Shown here: positions 13,390 through 21,825 of the stretch, one piece after another
How the letters are laid out: every line of letters begins with the position of its first letter
Position numbering within the stretch: the stretch's first letter is position 1
IMG/VR virus record: IMGVR_UViG_3300035698_000220
Span: 1 to 41,218 of that record
From: a virus
DNA: 41,218 bases
Direction: 5' to 3' (one strand)
Made by a program: the position numbers and the translations under genes
The notes under the pieces: model-generated
What the model was told of the DNA's origin: nothing
What the model saw: the letters and a program-made list of their open reading frames with translations, nothing else
Databases searched by the model: none

Positions 13390-14142
13390 ATGGCTAAACA
13401 GACACTACTGTCCCTAACACAGAACATCTTAAGTGCTATGTCTAGTGATGAGGTTAACTCTATCACTGACTCCACTGAGGCCTTAGAAGTTGCTGATGTG
13501 ATTAGGGAGACCTTTGATGACCTAGTTACTAACAAGGTAATACCAGAACATCAGAGCCTCTTTACCTTGACTGCCCTGGGGAATACTTCAAAGCCCACAT
13601 ACATGGAAGTACCATCAGATGTTGACCGTGTGGATATCCTGAAGTACAACATTATTAACTCAGGGGATACTCAACTGAGTTATAGGGAAATAAAGTACTT
13701 GACACCAGAGGACTTTCTTGATACAATACTATCAAGGAACTCCGACGACTCTAATGTTCAGACAGTGACTGATGACTCGGGTGTTAAACTTCTTATCAAG
13801 AATGACAAGGACCCTGAGTATTATACTTCCTTTGATGATGTTACCCTAGTCTTCGATGCGTTTGATAGTGCAGTTGATTCTACACTTCAGGCTTCGAAGA
13901 CTTTGTGCTTTGGTGTAAAGCTAACTACATGGACTCACACCGATGCTTTCGTCCCTGATATGCCAGCTGATATGTTCCCCAAGTTACTGGCAGAGGCTAA
14001 GTCAGTTTGTTTCATCAACCAGAAGCAGACCCCTAATGCCAAAGAAGAACAGAAGAGTAAGAGACAGTCAGTAAGATTACAGAAAGATAAATGGAAAGTA
14101 GGCTATGACCAAACTAGCAGAAACTTTGGAAGAAGACGTTAA
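13390..14142 (+). CDS. Tail tubular protein A, 250 aa
   Basis: A strong ribosome-binding site (AAGGAGTAACTATTAAG-ATG) precedes the start. Order (before the large tubular protein B) and length match gp11-like gatekeeper/adaptor proteins that join the portal to the nozzle. The N-terminal helices include LEVADVIRETFDDLV (about 31-45), followed by an LPSD-like EVPSDVDRVDILKYN. The C-terminal part (DMPADMFPKLLAEAKSVCF, then NAKEEQKSKRQSVRLQKDKW) is the typical helical end. Overlaps the next gene by 38 nt. Confidence 0.85.
   Translation: MAKQTLLSLTQNILSAMSSDEVNSITDSTEALEVADVIRETFDDLVTNKVIPEHQSLFTLTALGNTSKPTYMEVPSDVDRVDILKYNIINSGDTQLSYREIKYLTPEDFLDTILSRNSDDSNVQTVTDDSGVKLLIKNDKDPEYYTSFDDVTLVFDAFDSAVDSTLQASKTLCFGVKLTTWTHTDAFVPDMPADMFPKLLAEAKSVCFINQKQTPNAKEEQKSKRQSVRLQKDKWKVGYDQTSRNFGRRR
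13699..13727 (+). promoter_or_regulatory. Possible internal sigma70-type promoter
   Basis: TTGACA (13699-13704), 17-bp spacer and TACAAT (13722-13727) lie inside the tail tubular A gene, pointing toward the remaining tail genes. Five of six -10 bases match. Coding constraint (YLTPEDFLDTI) could produce it by chance, but the spacing equals that of the intergenic promoters in this window. Confidence 0.35.
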
Positions 14143-14389
14143 GGCTGTCGTTAACCCTGATATTTACCTAACACCAAAAGGTAAAGAACTTGAGCTATAC
14201 ACAGACCAGCATGGCTTATGGTTAGTTAAGATGAATAAGGGTGGTGAGCTACCAGCAGTCCTCCAGAGTCGTTGGACTAGCAGAGACAGAGTAGAGTATG
14301 CAGTCGAGCATTACATTACTAACATGAAACCTGCAAGAACTGGTGACCCTGACTACGAACCTAAAGGTATCAGAGCTAAAAAGAAGTAA
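14105..14389 (+). CDS. Hypothetical small tail-region protein, 94 aa
   Basis: Begins within the end of the tubular A gene (38-nt overlap in another frame) and ends 8 nt before tubular protein B. The sequence has LTPKGKELELYTDQHGLWLV (about 21-40) and a Lys/Arg-rich end (EPKGIRAKKK). A GGAAGT site for the next gene overlaps its last codons. No family is recognised. The overlap and coding quality suggest a real gene, perhaps a tail assembly factor. Confidence 0.75.
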   Translation: MTKLAETLEEDVKAVVNPDIYLTPKGKELELYTDQHGLWLVKMNKGGELPAVLQSRWTSRDRVEYAVEHYITNMKPARTGDPDYEPKGIRAKKK

Positions 14390-14397
14390 GGAAGTAA

Positions 14398-16611
14398 ATG
14401 CCACAAGCTGAACAGATTAAACCTTATGTTACTTTTAACAAGGGTCTGATTACTGAAGCAACTGAGTTAACATTCCCTGTGGATGCCTCAGTAGATGAGC
14501 GTAACTGTGAACTATTCCTTAAAGGGAACAGACGCAGACGTTATGGTATTAACTTCGAAACCTCCTATGCTCTGACTACCCTGAATATTACCACGTCTGT
14601 ATGGAGGACTGCTGAGGTCTCCACATACACTTGGGAGGCTGTTGGTGGTGATGGTGGTCTGAACTTCTTGGTAGCTCAAGTAGGTGAGACACTACACTTC
14701 TATGACCTTGGTCAGGGTATCCTTTCTAATGGTAAGAAGTCTTTCACAGTAGACCTCACCAGTTACTCAGCACCCTTGGCTACAGCTATTGGGGAGTGCC
14801 ATGTACAGATGGCATCTGGTAAGGGTCTCTTGTTCTGTGTCTCTAAGACTGTTAAGCCTTTCTATATCGAGTACGACTCTGTTGGTGATTCAATCACAGT
14901 AGCAGAAGATAACATCCTCATCAGAGACTTTGAAGGTGTTGACGATGCCCTAGATATCTCAGAAGAGCCAGCAACCTTAAGCACCCTCCACTCCTACAAC
15001 TTAAAGAACCAAGGGTGGGACTCCCCAGGTACAGGTGAGGCTGATCCTGTAACTACCTACTTCAGTTCTAAGTCTAAGTACCCACCTAACTCAAAGCAAT
15101 GGTGGGCTGGGAAGAACTCCTCAGAGGTGTTTGATCCTTCCCTTCTGACTAAGATGGACTTTGGTAATACCCTGTCACCAAGAGGACACTTCTTCCTAGA
15201 TCCTTTTAACAAAGATAGAGATACTGCCTCAGGTCTCTCAGGTATTGCCACTGAAACAGAAACTAATAGACCTGGCTCAGTAGCCTTCTATGCTGGCAGG
15301 GTCTTCTATGCAGGGGTTAAGGGTGGTAAGGTTAATGGTCACATCTTCTATTCACAGATTGTGGAAGACAATACTAAGATCGGTAAGTGCTATCAAGACG
15401 CTGACCCCTCTTCAGAAAATATATATGACTTGGTGGATACTGATGGTGGAGTTATTGTTATTCCTGAAATTGGGAACGTAGAAGCCCTCTTCATCATGGG
15501 AGACTACCTAGTTGTCTTTGCAAATAATGGTGTCTGGTCTATTGGTGGTTCCTCTAATGCTGGGTTTAAAGCAACAGACTACGCAGTTAATAAGATCTCA
15601 TCTATCGGTGCCACTGAGTTAAGTAACATTGTTGATGTTGAAGGTGCTCCTATCTGGTGGGCTGAGACTGGTATCTATACCCTACAGGCTGATCAGATCT
15701 CTGGTCGTCTGTTGTCTAAGAACCTTACTGAGAAGACTATTCAGTCCTTCTATAATGATATCCCTTCCCTCTCTAAAGTATCTGCCAAGGGTATCTATGA
15801 TGCTGTTAGCCATAAAGTAAGGTGGCTCTACAAGTCTACTGCTGTTGATACTAATTTTCACTACAACTATGATTCTATGTTGTCCTTAGATACAGTACTT
15901 GGTAGTTTCTACCCACATAGTATCTCTCCACTAGCTACTGACTCCCCTTATATTATCTCTGCATTCAGAACACCTTCTGTAAACACCCTTGTAGAGGCTG
16001 ATACAGTTGTTGATGGTGCTGATACAGTTGTTGATGGTGGGGACTCAGTAGTCTCTGATGTTTCTACCCTCCAGGGGGCTACCACATTCGTCAGATACAT
16101 GATGATGGTACCTAACTCAGGCTCCACAGCCTACAACTTTACCTTTGGAGACTTTGATAACACCAACTTCCTAGACTGGGAAGAGGCTGACGGTACTGGG
16201 GCAGACTACGTGTCCTACTTAGACTCTGGATATGAGATGATGGGTGATGTGGCTAGACAGAAGCAGGCCCCATATGTTATCTCACACTTCAAAGCTACTG
16301 AGACCGCATATGTCCTATCAACTACTACCTATTCTAACCCTTCATCGTGTTATCTACAGGCTAAGTGGGACTTTACCAACTCCTCAAACGCTTCTAAGTG
16401 GTCTACCAAGCAACAGGCCTATCGTAGGAAGAGTACACAGACCCCTAATGCTGATGAGAACCCTTTAGCAACAGGTGACACAGTGATTACAACTAAGAAT
16501 AAGATCAGAGGGTCTGGTATGGCCCTGCAACTACGGTGGGAGTCAGAGACAGGTAAGGACTTTGACTTACTTGGCTGGGCTACACAGTTTACTGGGAATA
16601 CAAGGATCTAA
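14398..16611 (+). CDS. Tail tubular protein B (nozzle), 737 aa
   Basis: Length, position and motifs match gp12-like nozzle proteins that form the distal tail tube. The N-terminus (FNKGLITEATELTFPVDAS, about 14-32, followed by DERNCELFLKGNRRRRYG) is the signature start of the family. Later segments include FYAGRVFYAGVKGG, VFANNGVWSIGGSSNAGFKA, and APIWWAETGIYTL, as in other podoviruses. A short internal repeat (ADTVVDG twice, 15997-16038) sits near residue 535. It ends in a beta-rich domain. Confidence 0.9.
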   Translation: MPQAEQIKPYVTFNKGLITEATELTFPVDASVDERNCELFLKGNRRRRYGINFETSYALTTLNITTSVWRTAEVSTYTWEAVGGDGGLNFLVAQVGETLHFYDLGQGILSNGKKSFTVDLTSYSAPLATAIGECHVQMASGKGLLFCVSKTVKPFYIEYDSVGDSITVAEDNILIRDFEGVDDALDISEEPATLSTLHSYNLKNQGWDSPGTGEADPVTTYFSSKSKYPPNSKQWWAGKNSSEVFDPSLLTKMDFGNTLSPRGHFFLDPFNKDRDTASGLSGIATETETNRPGSVAFYAGRVFYAGVKGGKVNGHIFYSQIVEDNTKIGKCYQDADPSSENIYDLVDTDGGVIVIPEIGNVEALFIMGDYLVVFANNGVWSIGGSSNAGFKATDYAVNKISSIGATELSNIVDVEGAPIWWAETGIYTLQADQISGRLLSKNLTEKTIQSFYNDIPSLSKVSAKGIYDAVSHKVRWLYKSTAVDTNFHYNYDSMLSLDTVLGSFYPHSISPLATDSPYIISAFRTPSVNTLVEADTVVDGADTVVDGGDSVVSDVSTLQGATTFVRYMMMVPNSGSTAYNFTFGDFDNTNFLDWEEADGTGADYVSYLDSGYEMMGDVARQKQAPYVISHFKATETAYVLSTTTYSNPSSCYLQAKWDFTNSSNASKWSTKQQAYRRKSTQTPNADENPLATGDTVITTKNKIRGSGMALQLRWESETGKDFDLLGWATQFTGNTRI
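15997..16038. repeat. Two perfect 21-bp tandem repeats in tail tubular protein B
   Basis: GCTGATACAGTTGTTGATGGT occurs at 15997-16017 and again at 16018-16038, encoding ADTVVDG twice. A third degenerate unit follows (GDSVVSD). Confidence 0.9.
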
Positions 16612-16613
16612 TC

Positions 16614-17213
16614 ATGAGTGGTTTTTTAAGTTTAATCCAAGGTATCAAAGCAACTCAGGTTGCTACAGCTGTGGCAGGTCTCTCAGCAGCCGCTACAGGC
16701 TATGGTGCTTATGCTTCTTACAAGGCTGTGAAGAAGGGTGCTAAGGCTACATCAGCCTACTATGCCACCCAAGGTAAGATAGCCCAGAAGCAGCAGCAGT
16801 TAGCTGATATCAAGTTTAGGAAGCAACGCTTTGATGTTATCAGAGAAGCCCGTATTAGATCTGCTGCGTCTAAAGCAGTAGGTGTACAGCAGAGTGGTAT
16901 TGGAGCATTACAGTCTACCTCAACAGTGTCAGGCGCACAGGGTTTCAGGACGCAGGCAAAGACTAACATCTCTTTCTTAGATAAACTCCGTCAAGGGTCT
17001 GCTGACATCTTTGGACTAGGGGAAGTAGCTACTGGGTTTAAACAGGACATGGCTGATGCTAGTTCTGATGCTGATATTGCTGGACAGATCTTTAACCTTG
17101 GTGCTACTGGATTTATTAGGTCTGATCAGATTGGTAAGAGTATCTTTGATAATGTTGTACAACCTGCACAGGATCAGATCCTATTCAGTGGTGGTAATGG
17201 AGTAGATGTTTAA
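16614..17213 (+). CDS. Internal virion protein, gp14-like, 199 aa
   Basis: Follows tubular protein B as in T7-type phages. It has a hydrophobic, Ala/Gly-rich N-terminal helix (TQVATAVAGLSAAATGYGAY, residues 14-33), then a long charged helix (ATQGKIAQKQQQLADIKFRK, onward to REARIRSAASKA). A SGIGALQSTSTVSGAQGF segment follows. This order fits the ejection proteins that insert into the outer membrane. Synteny with two much larger internal virion proteins supports the call. Its stop overlaps the next start (TAATGG). Confidence 0.8.
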   Translation: MSGFLSLIQGIKATQVATAVAGLSAAATGYGAYASYKAVKKGAKATSAYYATQGKIAQKQQQLADIKFRKQRFDVIREARIRSAASKAVGVQQSGIGALQSTSTVSGAQGFRTQAKTNISFLDKLRQGSADIFGLGEVATGFKQDMADASSDADIAGQIFNLGATGFIRSDQIGKSIFDNVVQPAQDQILFSGGNGVDV

Positions 17214-20200
17214 TGGCTGGTAATACACTCTTCGTAGATCCTCCTCAGGAAGGGGCTGATCTGCTCTTCAAAGAACCTGATCTGGCTACCAATGCTGTCT
17301 CTAAGTCTGAGAAGGAGAACTTGGCAGAGGGTTCTACTATCATTGATAAAGCCTCAGAGAAATCTCCAGAGTTTCAGAAGTCTCAGGAGATGTATGAAGC
17401 TATCATTGAGCGTGAGGGGGCTGCTGCCTTAAAGACTGCTAAGCTTAATGAGACTACCAATCAGAATGTACTGATGGCGGAGGATGCTGCTCAGGCTACC
17501 TTAGCTTCATCAGGAACAACTACTGAGATCACACAGGATCTCCAAGATCTTGAAACTTACAAGCAACAGCAGTTGGAGCTTACTAATCAGACAGCCTTTG
17601 AAGAAGCTAAGGTAAACTCCTTACAGGACTTGGCACTGAATGATCCTAAACAGGCTGCTATGATGGCGGCTCACATGGACGTTGGAGATACTGTGCAGCA
17701 GGTCAACGACCATCTATACAAACAAGAAGTATGGCAGGGTATGATCCAGGAACTGGCTGTAAAAGCTAAGGATCAGGCTTGGTATGAGTCTACTATGGAT
17801 GCTATCACTGAGATCATCCCTACAAGTATGGCCTCTACTGCTGCTGGACTTCTCGGTGAAGAACTAGATGCTGATATGAAGATGGTTGGTGAGAAGATCT
17901 TTGATACTCATACTAAGTTTATGAACATGAGTCGGTATGAGCTTGAGTCTAGTCGTGATCTGATTATGAAGAAGGTCGAGGAAGACTCTGTATGGCTCTT
18001 CGGGGACAACCCCGGTAATGCAAGGGATGCACTGACCCGTATCCAGAACATGTCTAAGTTTAACATTACTACTCAGAACTATTGGGCAGTGATGGAGACA
18101 GGTATAGCAGCTCCTACTACTACCATTGGGGTTGCTAAGAATATCATTACCAGAGTAGCTCAGGCAGGTAACAGATCAGCAGCTGCTAAGATTGTTGCTA
18201 ACAGAATTACTACAACTACAGAAGTGATAACCCCTAACTCTAAAACAACTACAGTAATAACAAAAGAAGTAGGGGATAACATCCCTGATGATGAAATAAT
18301 TAAGGTTACTTCCCCTCAGGACACCCTTGACGACTATGCAAATGCTTCTGCTACCCTTGGTGACGATGTTGCCCTAGAGCTAGAGGTCAATGCTAAGGTT
18401 ATGGATGAAGTCATGGCTCTTACTAGCCAGGGGGCTGGTAGACTGACTGAAGAAGAGATGAATGTAGCCAGATCAGTCCTAGTTGAAGAGATTATGCATG
18501 AGTTACCTAATCACACTGTATCTTTCTCCAGATTAGAAGGGGTTAAGGGACTTGGTGAAGTCCTGGTACATGTGGGACCTAAAGCTGGTGGTGGTTATGC
18601 CTCTAAAGCCCGCGCACAGGCCTCAGCTATCCGTAAAGGGTGGACTGATGCTATTATTGAGAGACCTAATCCTGATGGTCAGTGGTTTATCTCCTTTAAG
18701 CGTAATGTGAAAGAGGCTGGTGCCTTTAAAGCTGTAGACACAGAGACTATTGGTGCTGGTGGATTTTGGAACAGGTGGATTGCATCTGGTGAGGCCTACT
18801 TACCTAAGATCTTCACAGCAGGAACTACAAAGGCTGCTATGGAGGAAGGTAAGATCGCTAATGCTATGAGACCCCTCTATAAAAACATTGCAGGTCTGTC
18901 TAAGAAGAGTAAAGACACCCTTGCTAAGGTTATGGAAGAGGGTGATGCAGCTAAGACAGCTATGCCTGATGGTTCTATCAAAGAAGGTAAGTGGTTCACC
19001 CCAGATGAGTTCGTTGATGAATGGGCTAAGTGGAATGGTGGTAAACTCCCTACAAATAAGGAGATCCTATCCTACTACTCCATTAAGAACTTAAATGATC
19101 TTGAGTGGGGTATCAGAAATAGAGAGTTGTACGTACAAAGAGCAGCCAACGGTTATAAGACTGTTGGATTCCGGGGTAAGCTGGGTGGTGAGCCTATCAA
19201 TGTCAACATGGTTAATGGGAAGGTAACCCAGAAGGCCACCAATGTCACTGATGATATCATCTACAACTCCCAAGACGGTACGGTCCACCTTGAAGGTACT
19301 CTCTCTAAGGAAGCCTTACAAGATATCATGGACAGTGGGTACTCCCTAGTCCACTTGGAAGAGGGTATTAAGATCAAGGGTAGTTCCCCTGCTCATAAGA
19401 TCCTTGTGAAGAACGATGCTTTGAAATCCTCTGGCCTGAACCCTATTCAGATGGCATACAGGGAGGGTGGTCACCGAATGTACACTGGTAAGTACACTGT
19501 TAAGCAGGCTAACTCCTTCTATAACACTACCAGTAAAAGAACACACTATCTTAATCCCTCTACCCATGCTGTTGGTGACTCCTTAACTGATCTTAAGCGT
19601 TGGGCCAGTGAAATGGATCAGGTCCGTCTTGCTTATAAGACTGATAAGGGCGGTGCTGAGTTCATGCGTCTCCTTACCAAATACACAGAGTACACTACTA
19701 AGGAAGCTTGGGAGTTGGCTATCAAGAAGGGGAAGATTAATCCTAATGCCAAGTTTGAAGTAGTCTTTGATGGTGATATGCCTCAGTCTATGATTGATGA
19801 CTTGGCTAAAGGGGCTGTTGATAAGACTGATGAGTTCGCCCATTCGGTAACTGCTGCGTCTGTGTCAAAAGGAAGGATGTTTTACTCAAAGAAGGGTGAG
19901 CGCCTTATGACTCCTGAGTACATTGACCAAGAAAGTGCAGCCACAATGCACCTGGCAAGGGTAGAGGATCCCTTTGAGATGGCTCGTAGGGCTATTGACA
20001 ATGCCATTAACATTGGAGTCCACTCCAGTAACCAGATTGCTAACATCAGTAGGTGGCATGAGACCTTTAAGAGGTTCCTTGATCTAGATTCTTCTGTTGG
20101 TAAGGACCCTATGAGGGCATTCATGGAAGATGCTCCTCTGAAGGTCGTTGGTAATAGTGTAGATGAAAGAGCCTTGGTAGCTAAGGCAGAGACCATGAGA

Positions 20201-21823
20201 GCTACCCTAAAGAGAAACATGAACCTTGATACTAAAGCAGGTGGTGAGCGTAGGGCTATGCTTCGTAGGTTCTCTGAGTCTGTAGAGTCAGCTATTGGTA
20301 CCTCTAAGGTAGCTAAGAAGTTAAACATCAAAGCCCCAGAGGCTACTGTAATCTTTGATAAGCTAGATAAGAACCCTATCTCAGCTATGAAGGGGTTTGC
20401 TTTTGACCTTAAACTAGGCTTGTTTGACCCTTCACAGTTACTAATCCAGACACAGACGATGGCTGTTGCTGTTGCTATTGACCCAGTGAATGGTCTTAAT
20501 GCTATGAGAACCTTTCCATGGATGAGGATGGCCCTTATCAATCGGGACAGTAACTTCCTGAGTCATGTAGCTTCTAATGGTCTCCATGGTATGGACCCTG
20601 CTGAGTTTAAGACCATGATCCGTGTTGCTGATGAGGGTGGTTACTCCACAGTCCACAAAGAACTGACACTGGCTGATGCTAATAGTTCTGTGGCCTTTGG
20701 TACGGTGGCTAACCCTATCGGTAGGGTAAGAGAAGCATCCAGATGGACGTTCTACGAAGCTGAAAGACTCAACAGATTAGTAGGCTTCAACATTGCATGG
20801 CGTAAGATGAAGTCTCAGTTTCCTAAGATGGATGTAGACTCCAAAGCAGCTAGAGAGTTCCTTGCTGACGAGACTAATAGGCTGACTTTTAACATGATTC
20901 AGTCCTCAGCTGCTTGGTGGCAGAAAGGACTAATGTCTGTACCTACACAGTTCCTCTCCTATCAGTTTAAGTTGATGGAATCAATGTGGTCTAAGCAGTT
21001 CACTGCTATGGAGAGAGCAAGAATTGGATTGAGTCAGTTTATCCTATATGGCGCTGCTGGTGTACCTGTTGTCAATCACTTCACTGAGAGTTATGCTAAG
21101 AATAACCCTGGTGCTATCCCTACCGATGCATATAAAGCATGGTCCACAGGTATGATTGATACTATCCTCAGAGTAGCTACTGACGGTCAGCTTGACCTTG
21201 CGTTCTCCTCCAGAGTTGGTATTGGTAGGGGTATGGAGCAGTGGGCAAAAGGACTATTGATTGATGATAGAGGTAAGCTTGCCTTAGGTGTTAAGCCAGC
21301 CTCTACTGGAGTCTTGGGAGACTTTGTTGGTACCTTGTATGAGGCTTCTAAGGTCTTGGCGTTGGAAGATAGTGGCTCCCTAGTTACTAATGAGCATCTG
21401 ATAGTGGATATCCTCAACAATGCTTCCAGTATCAAGGGATTTAATAAGGCCAGAGAGATCTGGAAGTATGGTCTGTATCTCTCAAGGAATGGTAAGAGTG
21501 ACATCGCTGCTACCCGAATGGAAGCCTTAGCTGCCTTCTTCCGTATCCCCCTGAAGAAAGTACAGGACTCTTACCTGATTAAAGAAGGCCTCAGAGATGT
21601 TGACAAGTACATTAAAGACAGATCAGGGACTATTGCTGGTATTGTCAGGGAGAGTATTAAGAACCCTGAGAAAGCTAAAGAGTTACTAGATCAGGCTGCT
21701 GGATTGATTGCCCTTGAGGAAGATGAGTATATTAAGACTAGACTTCTTAATGCATATAGGGTACAATTACCTCAGGACTCCTATTCACGCTTACTACAGA
21801 ACCTTGAAGATAGAAAGAAATAA
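17213..21823 (+). CDS. Giant internal virion (ejection) protein, 1536 aa
   Basis: The largest gene of the window. It lies between the gp14-like protein and a 748-aa protein, where podoviruses keep their ejection proteins. The first 300 residues are helical, with Gln- and Ala-rich heptads. Around 415-520 is a mixed alpha/beta section (RLEGVKGLGEVLVHVGPKAG). The C-terminal half includes FDLKLGLFDPSQLLIQTQTM (about 1060-1080) and WWQKGLMSVPTQFLSYQFKL, partly hydrophobic helices as in DNA-ejection proteins. No transglycosylase or peptidase motif is recognised. Probably enters the cell with the DNA. Confidence 0.8.
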   Translation: MAGNTLFVDPPQEGADLLFKEPDLATNAVSKSEKENLAEGSTIIDKASEKSPEFQKSQEMYEAIIEREGAAALKTAKLNETTNQNVLMAEDAAQATLASSGTTTEITQDLQDLETYKQQQLELTNQTAFEEAKVNSLQDLALNDPKQAAMMAAHMDVGDTVQQVNDHLYKQEVWQGMIQELAVKAKDQAWYESTMDAITEIIPTSMASTAAGLLGEELDADMKMVGEKIFDTHTKFMNMSRYELESSRDLIMKKVEEDSVWLFGDNPGNARDALTRIQNMSKFNITTQNYWAVMETGIAAPTTTIGVAKNIITRVAQAGNRSAAAKIVANRITTTTEVITPNSKTTTVITKEVGDNIPDDEIIKVTSPQDTLDDYANASATLGDDVALELEVNAKVMDEVMALTSQGAGRLTEEEMNVARSVLVEEIMHELPNHTVSFSRLEGVKGLGEVLVHVGPKAGGGYASKARAQASAIRKGWTDAIIERPNPDGQWFISFKRNVKEAGAFKAVDTETIGAGGFWNRWIASGEAYLPKIFTAGTTKAAMEEGKIANAMRPLYKNIAGLSKKSKDTLAKVMEEGDAAKTAMPDGSIKEGKWFTPDEFVDEWAKWNGGKLPTNKEILSYYSIKNLNDLEWGIRNRELYVQRAANGYKTVGFRGKLGGEPINVNMVNGKVTQKATNVTDDIIYNSQDGTVHLEGTLSKEALQDIMDSGYSLVHLEEGIKIKGSSPAHKILVKNDALKSSGLNPIQMAYREGGHRMYTGKYTVKQANSFYNTTSKRTHYLNPSTHAVGDSLTDLKRWASEMDQVRLAYKTDKGGAEFMRLLTKYTEYTTKEAWELAIKKGKINPNAKFEVVFDGDMPQSMIDDLAKGAVDKTDEFAHSVTAASVSKGRMFYSKKGERLMTPEYIDQESAATMHLARVEDPFEMARRAIDNAINIGVHSSNQIANISRWHETFKRFLDLDSSVGKDPMRAFMEDAPLKVVGNSVDERALVAKAETMRATLKRNMNLDTKAGGERRAMLRRFSESVESAIGTSKVAKKLNIKAPEATVIFDKLDKNPISAMKGFAFDLKLGLFDPSQLLIQTQTMAVAVAIDPVNGLNAMRTFPWMRMALINRDSNFLSHVASNGLHGMDPAEFKTMIRVADEGGYSTVHKELTLADANSSVAFGTVANPIGRVREASRWTFYEAERLNRLVGFNIAWRKMKSQFPKMDVDSKAAREFLADETNRLTFNMIQSSAAWWQKGLMSVPTQFLSYQFKLMESMWSKQFTAMERARIGLSQFILYGAAGVPVVNHFTESYAKNNPGAIPTDAYKAWSTGMIDTILRVATDGQLDLAFSSRVGIGRGMEQWAKGLLIDDRGKLALGVKPASTGVLGDFVGTLYEASKVLALEDSGSLVTNEHLIVDILNNASSIKGFNKAREIWKYGLYLSRNGKSDIAATRMEALAAFFRIPLKKVQDSYLIKEGLRDVDKYIKDRSGTIAGIVRESIKNPEKAKELLDQAAGLIALEEDEYIKTRLLNAYRVQLPQDSYSRLLQNLEDRKK

Positions 21824-21825
21824 AC

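Noticed and set aside
19882-20541. 219-codon minus-strand frame within the giant virion protein gene
   Set aside because: It is antisense to a continuous 1536-codon frame, lacks start signals and has no recognisable features.
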